Positions 7,590 to 15,900 of a stretch of DNA of 31,188 nt are shown piece by piece. The stretch lies in the IMG/VR virus record IMGVR_UViG_3300030102_000628, positions 1 to 31,188 of that record; one strand, written 5' to 3'. The DNA comes from a virus. The notes below the pieces were generated by a model, which had not been told where the DNA came from, ran no database searches, and saw only the letters and a list, made by a program, of their open reading frames with translations. How positions within the stretch are numbered: the stretch's first letter is position 1; the number at the start of each line of letters is the position of its first letter. A program made the translations under genes and the position numbers.

Positions 7590-8033
7590 ATGGCAAAAGC
7601 AAAGCAAGACAATGAGGAACCGCACGCTATGACTCAAGCTGAAGAAGTTGGATTGGAACGTTTGGTCGAAGCGTGTATTAAAATTCGTGATAAAAAAGCG
7701 GAGATTACTAACGAACTTAACGGTAAGTTGGAAGCTCTGGATACCAAACTCAAAGCGTTTAAGGCAGCTTTAGATGAGCACTGTCAGAAGACAGGTGCTA
7801 AGTCTATGTCTTTCGAGTGCGGTAGTTTTTATCGTTCAGTCAAAACAAAGTATTGGACTTCTGATTGGGAGAGCATGGGTAAGTTTATCGTAGAGAACGA
7901 AGCTACTGATTTACTTGAGAGGCGTATCCATCAGGGTAATATGAAATCCTTCTTGGAGGAAAACCCTGAGAAATTACCGCCAAACCTAAACGCCGAATCG
8001 GAATACACAATTACTGTTCGGAGGAAGAAATAA
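7590..8033 (+). CDS. Coiled-coil phage protein of unknown function (147 aa)
   Basis: The ATG at 7590 is preceded by AGAGG at 7577-7581; a GTG one codon earlier is the alternative. Residues about 15-65 form a heptad-like charged helix (VEACIKIRDKKAEITNELNG...), followed by a Trp/Tyr-containing region (YWTSDWESMGKFIVEN) and the segment NPEKLPPNLNAESEYTITVR. I remember similar proteins in phage replication modules, with an N-terminal coiled coil and a LPPxL...VR ending, but without a function. It directly abuts the HTH gene. It is the first gene after the promoter at 7522-7550. Confidence 0.85.
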   Translation: MAKAKQDNEEPHAMTQAEEVGLERLVEACIKIRDKKAEITNELNGKLEALDTKLKAFKAALDEHCQKTGAKSMSFECGSFYRSVKTKYWTSDWESMGKFIVENEATDLLERRIHQGNMKSFLEENPEKLPPNLNAESEYTITVRRKK

Positions 8034-8303
8034 ATGCAAGAAGCGTCATACGTAACTCTGGATGAACTTGCTGCACATGTAGGTGTCAAAATATCTACAG
8101 TACGGCAGTGGGTGAAAAGAGGCTACATTCCACGTAACACTTACATTAAAGCAGGTAGCACCTATCGTTTCTGTTTGAAAGATGTTGAAGCATCTTTGCG
8201 TGACGAAGGTACAGAGGAGGATGTATCTGATGTATCTATTGAAGATGCAACTCCTGTTTCGGAACTCTCTGAAATGGTTAGAGAAATAAACGAGGATTTA
8301 TAA
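8034..8303 (+). CDS. Excisionase/MerR-like helix-turn-helix protein
   Basis: Residues about 6-52 (YVTLDELAAHVGVKISTVRQ, WVKRGYIP, YRFCLKDVEASL) match a winged HTH of the excisionase/MerR type: helix-turn-helix, then a small wing and a helix. The rest (55-89) is a very acidic tail. The start ATG lies directly after the previous stop. No integrase is seen in the window, so a role in excision cannot be assumed. It could regulate transcription or mark a replication origin (inference). Confidence 0.8.
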   Translation: MQEASYVTLDELAAHVGVKISTVRQWVKRGYIPRNTYIKAGSTYRFCLKDVEASLRDEGTEEDVSDVSIEDATPVSELSEMVREINEDL

Positions 8304-8313
8304 AGGCAGTCTA

Positions 8314-9117
8314 ATGACAGATACAAGTAATTTAGACGATATGCCTGATAGTTATAAAGACTTGTTAGCTCAACTAGATGGAGAAACAAAACCTACACAA
8401 GACGACACTCCAAAAACAAATAAACTATCTATTCGTGATAAAGTGTTTCGTAAAATTGTGGACGGTGCAGAAGTTGCCCAACTAACACAGCAGGAATTAG
8501 ACGTAGTTATTGTGAAGACAGGAGCTATATCTCGTTTGTTTTATAAGGGCGAATACCGTAGCGGTGTTGGTAGTCAACCTACATGTTGGAGCGCAGATGT
8601 ACGCACTGGCACTCCCTGTCCTGATGTCCCTGAAGGGAACCGTCAGAACCCCACTTGTTTTGATTGCACACAAAACATAAAGGGTAGTGGAGGGCAAAGC
8701 TCAAGAGCATGTAAATATCGACAGCGCATTGCGGTAATGTTGGTAGATTCTGAAGGACAGATAACTTCACAAGATGTTTATCAATTAGACTTATCTGGTG
8801 TAAGTGTGTTCGGGCGTGATCAAAAGCGTATGTCTATGCAGGGATACGCCAAATACTTGAACACACATCAATGTCCTTTAGCATCTGTAATAACAAATAT
8901 AAGTTTTGATAACACTACACATTTACCGAAACTTATATTCACACCAAAACGTGCATTAGAAAAAGAAGAACTGTCTTTAGTTGCGTATCTACAAAAAGAT
9001 GCAAATACTAAGGCGCTTGTTGAATTGAACATAAAACCTCATAAAGAACTACATCAGGATGTCGATAGCGTTTTTGGCGTAGTGACAGGAGAAGGAGTTT
9101 ACAAAACTGGTAATTGA
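8314..9117 (+). CDS. Cys-rich, probably zinc-binding phage protein (267 aa)
   Basis: The N-terminal 40 residues are acidic and disordered-looking. Five Cys follow (C91, C102, C115, C118, C133) in the contexts PTCWSADV, TPCPDV, TCFDCTQN and RACKYRQR, with an intervening GSGGQSS loop. This is a plausible zinc-binding knuckle. The C-terminal half is beta-rich. I have seen this Cys pattern in phage proteins encoded beside SSB-type genes, so a nucleic-acid-binding role is likely but unproven. It ends 75 nt before the SSB gene, with a hairpin in between. Confidence 0.8.
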   Translation: MTDTSNLDDMPDSYKDLLAQLDGETKPTQDDTPKTNKLSIRDKVFRKIVDGAEVAQLTQQELDVVIVKTGAISRLFYKGEYRSGVGSQPTCWSADVRTGTPCPDVPEGNRQNPTCFDCTQNIKGSGGQSSRACKYRQRIAVMLVDSEGQITSQDVYQLDLSGVSVFGRDQKRMSMQGYAKYLNTHQCPLASVITNISFDNTTHLPKLIFTPKRALEKEELSLVAYLQKDANTKALVELNIKPHKELHQDVDSVFGVVTGEGVYKTGN

Positions 9118-9143
9118 TAAAACGCGAAAATATTTTTTAACCC

Positions 9144-9159
9144 TTAGTCGCAAGACTAA
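9144..9159 (+). promoter_or_regulatory. RNA hairpin with GCAA tetraloop in SSB leader
   Basis: A perfect 6-bp stem, TTAGTC (9144-9149) and GACTAA (9154-9159), is closed by the GNRA-type loop GCAA. It lies in the 5' leader of the SSB gene, 32 nt before the start. A T5 run follows at 9165-9169, too far away for a classic terminator. It may stabilise the mRNA or set SSB expression. Confidence 0.45.
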
Positions 9160-9191
9160 TGCTATTTTTAACCTTTAACGAGAGCGAAATT

Positions 9192-9911
9192 ATGGAAAGA
9201 CAAACTTACATGATTAACAATGTGGAAGCTCTTTATCCACGATTAGATAAACCGTATCGCTACGACAAGAGCGCCAACAAAGGGAAAGGCAGTAGTGTCC
9301 CATGTGAGGCAGAAGCGAAAGGTGCGGAGTATAGCGTTAAATTTAAGATGGATACTTCTCAAGCTAAAGAATTGGGAGCCGCCATGCTTAAAGCGTATAA
9401 CGAAGCGAAAGAAGATAGTTGGCCGAAGTTTAGTGTGCCTTTTGAGAAAGTAGATGGTGACACTGTGGCTTTTATTGGTAAGGCAAAACTACCTGCTATG
9501 TTTAGTGACACACCTACCGTTCCCCCAAAACATTACGACTCAGAGAACACAAAGCTAGAGGATGGGTTTCAATTGACAACGGGTAGTACTGTCAACTTGT
9601 ATGTAGAACTAGTCCCCTACAACTATCAGGGTAGTGGGGTGTCGCTGCGTTTACGTGGGGTACAAGTTATTAAGCTGAAAGAATTCGTTGCTCCTTCTCC
9701 GTTTACAGCGCAAGAAGGTTTTACAAAAAACGATGCAGCTCCTAAAGATGACATTGACTCTATCTTTGATACCGCAGAAAAACCACAAGCTGAAAAACCT
9801 GTGGAAGAACCTGTGGAAGAACCTAAAGTCAGAACAAAGAAGAAAGCAGAGCCATCTTCCGAAGACGATCTATCAAAACTTCTTGATGAGTTAGATGATT
9901 TTGATGGGTAA
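9192..9911 (+). CDS. Probable ssDNA-binding protein with acidic C-terminal tail
   Basis: The body (about 1-165) is predicted beta-rich, with Tyr/Lys-rich segments such as YPRLDKPYRY and a VNLYVELVPYNYQGSGVSL block, as in phage OB-fold SSBs. A Pro/Glu/Lys linker (EKPVEEPVEEPKVRTKKKAE) follows. The protein ends in the strongly acidic DDLSKLLDELDDFDG, the usual protein-docking tail of SSBs. Its location between a Cys-rich protein and the primase supports the call. The start at 9192 (METRQ-like MERQTYMINN) is preferred over the ATG at 9159, which would sit on the hairpin stem. It would coat single strands and recruit polymerase, nuclease and helicase. Confidence 0.72.
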   Translation: MERQTYMINNVEALYPRLDKPYRYDKSANKGKGSSVPCEAEAKGAEYSVKFKMDTSQAKELGAAMLKAYNEAKEDSWPKFSVPFEKVDGDTVAFIGKAKLPAMFSDTPTVPPKHYDSENTKLEDGFQLTTGSTVNLYVELVPYNYQGSGVSLRLRGVQVIKLKEFVAPSPFTAQEGFTKNDAAPKDDIDSIFDTAEKPQAEKPVEEPVEEPKVRTKKKAEPSSEDDLSKLLDELDDFDG

Positions 9912-9923
9912 CAATAACCATAC

Positions 9924-9945
9924 GGAGCGTCTGCATGGGCGCTCC
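9924..9945 (+). terminator. Strong intergenic hairpin, possible attenuator after SSB gene
   Basis: GGAGCG (9924-9929) pairs with CGCTCC (9940-9945). The stem can extend by T-G, C-G and T-G pairs to 9 bp around the loop GCAT. It is followed by ATCTCTACG, which has few T residues, so it is at best a partial terminator or an RNA-processing/stabilising element. It separates the abundant SSB from the primase. Confidence 0.45.
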
Positions 9946-9968
9946 ATCTCTACGATGTGTACTTTAAT

Positions 9969-12788
9969 ATGGATACTGAACAGTTTTTAAAGACTGTTCT
10001 GGGTGATGAGGGTTTTTACTGCACAGTTTGTATCAAAGAAAACAAACAGGTTACACAAGAATTTAAAGAATCAATAGAAGATGTTGTACAGAGTGTTAAA
10101 CAAATAGATGCAGCGGGTAATGAAGCATACTTTGCAGTTAGTACGTTTAAAGAAAAACAACGGAAAGCTGAATACGCCGAACAATTAAAAACTTTATTTC
10201 TTGATATAGATTGTGGTGAAGGTAAAGACTACGCAACTCGGAACGAAGGGCTAGACGCACTTAAAGCATTTTATAAACGCTATAAACTTCCTCCTACACT
10301 TATAGTTAATTCTGGGAGGGGTTGGCACGTCTATTGGGTATTGGATAAACCTTGTGGTCGTGACGAATGGATTACGGTAGCTGAACAATTAAAAAACGCT
10401 TGCAGTGATTTTGGGCTTAAAGCAGATACCGCAGTTACGGCAGACGCTGCCAGAATACTACGTCCGGTGGGAACGCATAATTACAAGGGCAACGTACCGT
10501 TACCTGTTGAGTTATATAGCAGCAGTGATTACATAACATCTTTACAGGAGTTTAAAGACAAACTTCCTAATAGTTTGATGCCAGTTCTCCCACAAAGAGA
10601 ATACTCCGAAGAGGACAAGCGCGACATGGAGCTTGCTTCTGGAGGTGGGGAACGTTACTCGTATTCGTTAACTGACATTTTAAACAAAAGTGTCACAGGC
10701 AAAGGATGCCAACAGATTCATCGGGCAGTTGAAAAACCAAACGAAATTACTTACAACCAATGGATTGATGTTCTGTCTGTGGTTAAAGAGTGCGAAGAAG
10801 GCCCGAAAGCAATACACGTTATCTCTAATAAATACGATAAGTACAGCAAATCAGAAACAGAATCTGTAGCAGCAGGATTAAAGTGGGCGCACCACTGTAC
10901 TACTTTCGAGCAAAATAACCCTGACGGTTGTGCAGACTGCATACATAAGGATAGCCCTAAGATAAGAAGTCCGAAAGATTTAGGGCGCAGATTACTCAAG
11001 AAGGTACAGGAAGACACCGAGACACAAGTAACAGAACAGGAAGACCCAAAACAACCTATTATACCAAAGTACCCTTACCCCTACTTTTCTCTTAGGAATG
11101 GGGGCATTGGGGTAATGGAGACAGATGCCGAAGGTAATCAGTTTGAAAAGCCATTATGCGACACAGACTTTTATATCGTAAAAAGATTACGCGATAAGAT
11201 TGTTGGGCCAGCCTACATTTTTAGGCATCACACAAAGCAAGAAGGGATTAGAGAGTTTATGATTCCTGCTCAAAAACTTATCAGCACAGAATCTTTTAAG
11301 ATACAAATGAGCAAGAACGACATATTTACACTAGCCCCTATGGATTTGATGAAATACGTAGCTGCTTGGATAGCTCAAGTTAAAGATGTTAATGGGCTTC
11401 CAGAGATACAGGTAGCAGACCAATTTGGTTGGACGGATAACAACAAGTCTTTTATTTTAGGGGACAGAGAAATTCATGCAGATTCTATAGAACCTAATTA
11501 CCCAAGTTCTGTAACAGAAGATTATTTCATGCACTTTGCAAAGAAGGGGAGCTTGGAAGAATGGAAAAAGATACCAAAGTTTTTTGACAAGGTTGGATTT
11601 GAACCTCACCAATATATGTTTGGGCTTTCCTTTGCTGCACCACTTATGGTTTTTGCTCCTAAGATAGCAGGAAGTATATTCCACTTAAAAAGCGCTGAGT
11701 CTGGTTTTGGTAAGTCTACTGGACAATTTGCAGGAGCTTCTCTGTGGGGCGACCCTACTTTAGTAGTGCAAAAAGGTGATGACACTATAGCTTCTATATG
11801 GAAGGTAGCAGAGACTTATAAAAATATTATTATCTATTGTGACGAACTATCTAACAAGGGAGGCAAAGAGTTAAGTGGCTTTGCTTACGATGTGAGTGGT
11901 GGTAAACAGCGTAACAGGTTAAGAGGTTCTAGTGAAATAAACAAAGAACGTTACCGGGGAAATCCTTGGAGGACTCTTGTGGGAACTAGTGGTAATACTA
12001 GTATATTAGAAACAATATCCGCAGAGTTTAGAGAAAGCCCAAAAGGAGAGACTCAACGAGTACTTGAAGCAGAAACAATGGTTAAGCTCAAAGAAGATAG
12101 TGCCACTACAAGAGAAGGTATTGAACTTAACATGTTGTTAGAAAACAACTATGGACATGCAGGTGAAAAGTACATCCAGTATGTAGTAAAGAATAAAGAT
12201 GTAATAGAAAAAATACTGTTGCAAAAGATAGAAGATATAATAAAAGAAACAGAGCTGTCTGCCCAGAATAGATTTTGGTTGTGGCAAGCCGCAGGGGTAC
12301 TTACAGGCTTACTGATTGCAGGTAGGCTAGGACTGCATAGTTTGAACATAGATAACTTGCAGGATTGGATTTGCAAGCAACTACGCCATGCTCGTGATGA
12401 GACGGTGAAGATGACAGTAGATATTCACGACACAATAGCGGCTTACTTGGCCGACAACAATCGCAGCATACTTAGACTAAGAAGCACTGATAAAGAAGTG
12501 TATGACCCAGAAATGGAGACCTTAATTAGTCCCGAACAATTACCTATGTACAAGTTTGTAGGGCGACATGAGTTCGACACTAACACTTTGTACTTGTTAC
12601 CTGCGCCGTTCAAGAAATGGTGTTTGCTCCGAAAGATAGACTACGGCTCTACACGTAGGGCGATTATGGAGCAGATGAATGGTACAGCTTTAAAGTTTAG
12701 GCTAGGAACTAACACTAACTTGAAACTTCCAATAACACATGTACTTAAACTATCTTGGTCTGAAGAAGTTACTGAGAGTATAACGTAA
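9969..12788 (+). CDS. AEP-type primase fused to DUF927-like helicase/ATPase
   Basis: This is a replicative primase-helicase, 939 aa from the ATG at 9969; an in-frame GTG lies at 9957. The N-terminal archaeo-eukaryotic primase domain has LFLDIDCGEG (catalytic D79, D81), VNSGRGWHVYW (H120) and ADAARILRPVGTHNYK (R162, R165). At about 305-325 a Cys cluster (HHCTTFEQ...DGCADC) may bind zinc. The C-terminal ATPase has Walker A SAESGFGKST (K582), a Walker B-like IIYCDEL (D625, E626), and the DUF927 hallmark GKQRNRL followed by LVGTSGNTS. No strong ribosome binding site is visible, and a hairpin lies just upstream. It would synthesise primers and unwind DNA for the Family A polymerase. It is the last gene of the + strand module. 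Confidence 0.9.
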   Translation: MDTEQFLKTVLGDEGFYCTVCIKENKQVTQEFKESIEDVVQSVKQIDAAGNEAYFAVSTFKEKQRKAEYAEQLKTLFLDIDCGEGKDYATRNEGLDALKAFYKRYKLPPTLIVNSGRGWHVYWVLDKPCGRDEWITVAEQLKNACSDFGLKADTAVTADAARILRPVGTHNYKGNVPLPVELYSSSDYITSLQEFKDKLPNSLMPVLPQREYSEEDKRDMELASGGGERYSYSLTDILNKSVTGKGCQQIHRAVEKPNEITYNQWIDVLSVVKECEEGPKAIHVISNKYDKYSKSETESVAAGLKWAHHCTTFEQNNPDGCADCIHKDSPKIRSPKDLGRRLLKKVQEDTETQVTEQEDPKQPIIPKYPYPYFSLRNGGIGVMETDAEGNQFEKPLCDTDFYIVKRLRDKIVGPAYIFRHHTKQEGIREFMIPAQKLISTESFKIQMSKNDIFTLAPMDLMKYVAAWIAQVKDVNGLPEIQVADQFGWTDNNKSFILGDREIHADSIEPNYPSSVTEDYFMHFAKKGSLEEWKKIPKFFDKVGFEPHQYMFGLSFAAPLMVFAPKIAGSIFHLKSAESGFGKSTGQFAGASLWGDPTLVVQKGDDTIASIWKVAETYKNIIIYCDELSNKGGKELSGFAYDVSGGKQRNRLRGSSEINKERYRGNPWRTLVGTSGNTSILETISAEFRESPKGETQRVLEAETMVKLKEDSATTREGIELNMLLENNYGHAGEKYIQYVVKNKDVIEKILLQKIEDIIKETELSAQNRFWLWQAAGVLTGLLIAGRLGLHSLNIDNLQDWICKQLRHARDETVKMTVDIHDTIAAYLADNNRSILRLRSTDKEVYDPEMETLISPEQLPMYKFVGRHEFDTNTLYLLPAPFKKWCLLRKIDYGSTRRAIMEQMNGTALKFRLGTNTNLKLPITHVLKLSWSEEVTESIT

Positions 12789-12790
12789 GC

Positions 12791-12812
12791 TAAAAGTCTT
12801 CCCTGCTAAGAC
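12791..12812 (-). terminator. Weak candidate terminator for the leftward module
   Basis: Read on the - strand, GTCTT (12812-12808) pairs with AAGAC (12800-12796) around a 7-nt loop and is followed by TTTT. The stem is only 5 bp. It lies downstream of the giant leftward gene, where termination is expected. Confidence 0.3.
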
Positions 12813-12901
12813 AGTCAATGATTATGCGGGTAGGGCAGGTAGTGCAGGTGTGGCAAGTTTGTGGTACAGTGCGCCTACATCGTTCTCGTAGAGAGACAAT
12901 T

Positions 12902-12927
12902 TGCCCTCCATGTGGGGGCATTTTTTT
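12902..12927 (+). terminator. Rho-independent terminator of the rightward module
   Basis: TGCCCTC (12902-12908) pairs with GGGGGCA (12914-12920), with one T-G wobble and the loop CATGT. Seven T follow at 12921-12927. It ends + strand transcription of the replication genes and overlaps the last bases of the opposing 2141-aa gene. The rest of the 137-nt gap 12789-12925 holds a G-rich direct repeat (GCAGGT twice near 12835-12850) and no gene or tRNA. Confidence 0.85.
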
Positions 12928-15900
12928 ATCCTACATAAAAGTCATCTTCGCCTAGTTCTTGTAGTCGCCTACGCACCACAGCGTTCAAACGTTGTCGGTT
13001 CACCGTTATACCCCCTAGTCTGCGTGCTATCAGAGAGGTTATGCGGTGTTGTCTTAACGACCTGCTCTTCGTAGACCCTGTAATCCTTACTTCAGGGTTT
13101 CTTGCGTTGAACTCCATGATCTCCCTATCCGCGTCAAGCACCCCTGTAAAGTCTCCTTCACGGAAAGCCATATAACGTTGACGTAACAACTTAGTTCTTT
13201 TCTCACTAATGTTTCTGTCTATACGTTTGTCTCGTGCGTTTATCTCTAGTTGTTTCGTGTAGTCAGCAGGAGCAAACCCAAAGAATTGTCCAAAAATGGA
13301 ACGTGCTGATAAGTCTTCTGTAATTGGGTCACCTCGTAAAGTACGTGCACCCTCAGTAGCATAGCGGATGCTTTTTAGTGGCCCTGAGAAACCTGCGGGT
13401 AACATTCCTTCCAACCCACGTCTGTACTCACCTTCGGCCATCAAACCTCCACTACGTGAGATGCGTTCCGCTATACCGTAAAGTGGGCCACCTGCCATTT
13501 CTAAAGCATAACTAAGGCCATCCTCTATCTCATTATTAGGCAGTGACCTAAATATTAAATTAGTCATACCAATACGAGGTGCAAAATCTGCATCAAAAAT
13601 TTGATTAAGTATGCCGGAATAGGCAGTTTCACCAATATTAGCAGCTACAATGCTGTCAAAATCATCGTCTTGGTCATCTAAGAAGAATAAGTTAGCTACA
13701 CCAGCAAACACACCATAAAGAGGTAACCCTTGTGCTCCTGCCAACAAACCAGACATACCGAACAATCCAGCAATTTGTGCTTTAGCGTCTTTTTGTTCTT
13801 GTTCTGAAAAGTTGCCCATTCCTATAGCTTGTTTAGCCATCTTCATTTGCAGATAAGCCATAGACACACCGAACCGCTTATACATGAGAAGTATGCTACT
13901 AATGTCACCTTGAGCTATTTGAGGAGCTGTTTCTATTAATGCACCACTGTTAGTATGCTCAACGTCAAGCATTACCTCGTTTACAAAATCACTACCTAAT
14001 GCGTGTACTTTTTCCAAATAGGCTTCGTATTTACGAATCTGCTCTGCAGTAGCACCTTCTTTTGGAGGTTTTCTTACAGTTTCTAGTTTGCTATCTGCTT
14101 TAGCTTTATCCAACGCTAGTTTGTACGCAGCCATCGCTGTAATTTGTCTGTTAAATCTTTCCCCTTGATGGAACATAAATCCAGAAATTCCATTTACAGC
14201 AGTTAAAGTTCGATCAAACTTCCCACCCGTTGGGTTGTCTATATCTAGCATGTCTCCAATAGTGGACGCATTAGCTGCTCCTCTGTCAACAAGTTCTCTT
14301 ATTAGAGGCTTAAGTTCTGCATATTCTTCCGGTAAGTTTTCAAGGTCAAGGTTGGCGAGGCTAGGCCCATCAATCTCATATAAGTCATCTCTGGTTAACC
14401 CTCGCTTCTTTAGCTCTGCATCTAAATTTGCGTCTTCAAGCCCTTCAAGGTTTTCAAGCCCTGCCACTCTACGTTTAACGCCAGTGCCAGAGTATAATTT
14501 CATAGCTTCCATCATAGCTGCCATCGTGTTACGCATCCCATAGCGTCCTGCTAAATAAGGCAACACTACAATGGGTAAGATGAAAGAGTTAACTACAGCA
14601 GAAGAAACGTTAAAACCTAGCGTCATCAAGAACCCAAGTGATTTAAGCCGTCTACTGTTGGTGCTTATATCAGGGTTTTTAACAAAGTCTGCGTATTCTG
14701 TTCCTTTCTTCATTAATTGTTCAGCGTAATCCAGTTCGCCCTGACTGCCAGTAACCTGTGCCCGTAAATTATTTAAATTAGTTTTAACTTGGTCAAGAGG
14801 AGCATCAAACTTTAATTTATCTACTTGCCCCATAAAAGCTGGCATACGTTGACGGAACACATCAATAGCATCTCTTTGTGCTCCACGAACATCTTTTCTA
14901 CGTTTAAAAGCGCGATGCAAAGAACGCTCTGGCATTGCGTCAATAAGAGCATTTTGTAAAATAGCATCAAAGGCATTACCCGCCTCTAGTACTTGATCAA
15001 ACTTAGCTTCTGCGGCTGCAAGTTCTTCAGGTGTGGGTTCTCTGTTTTCTTCTTTAGCTTTAGCTAATATTTTTTGTTTGGCTTTTTCTGCGGCTTGTTT
15101 CTTTTTTGATTGTACATCTGCAAGTAATCCTTGTGCCCATCGAATGTCTACAGAAGAACGTTCTGATGCGTCAATTTCAGGGCGATTTAGCATTGAACCT
15201 TCCAAAGCAGCTCTAAATTCCGCTTCCTGTATTTGTTCAGGAGTGGCATTAGGATTATCTGCTAGTAGTGTTTCTCGTCCTCTTTTTCTAGCCTCAACAA
15301 AAATACCTGCTTCACTTGTAAGTAATTCCTCTCTTAGTCTGGTATCTTGTAAGATAGCTTGTTCGTACCGTTGCCTGTCTTGTCGAGAGTCAAAAGCAGT
15401 TTTAAATATTTCAGGTTGTCCTGTAATTGGGTGAAGACCCATGTGGGTGTACCAAAAATCGCCTTTTCTAAACAACGGAAAATAAGGCTCTATAAGTTCT
15501 TTATTTAAAAGCTCCAATAGAATTTTATCTTTGTATAATTGTTTTGCTTGTACCGCTTCTTCAGAATCGGTTTTAACTCCATCAATACGTGCTACCAAGG
15601 CTTTACGTAAATCTTCGTAAGCATCTGAATAGGCATCTCGTAACTCTACGTACACCTCTCTTGCTTTCGGATCAAGCCTATTCCAGTACTCCATTATATT
15701 GTTATAGTCTTTTTCTGCTTCTTCACTAGGGTTTATCTTACCGAACTTTGACTGTTCTTCTTTTGGCAACTTGTCATTCTTCGCTTGTTCTTTCTCAAAA
15801 GCCGCATCTCTTTTTTCCGCAGTTGGAAAATGATAAGTGTTCCTGTTACCGTCTTTATCTACCACAGTGTAACGATACCCTGTGTAGTACTCTTTAGCGT

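Noticed and set aside
8034-8303. HTH protein as evidence for a temperate phage excisionase
   Set aside because: No integrase or attachment site is visible in the window, so only the DNA-binding fold is supported.
12815-12920. Possible tRNA or small RNA gene in the convergent gap
   Set aside because: No T-loop consensus or cloverleaf pairing could be found; only terminator-type hairpins are visible.
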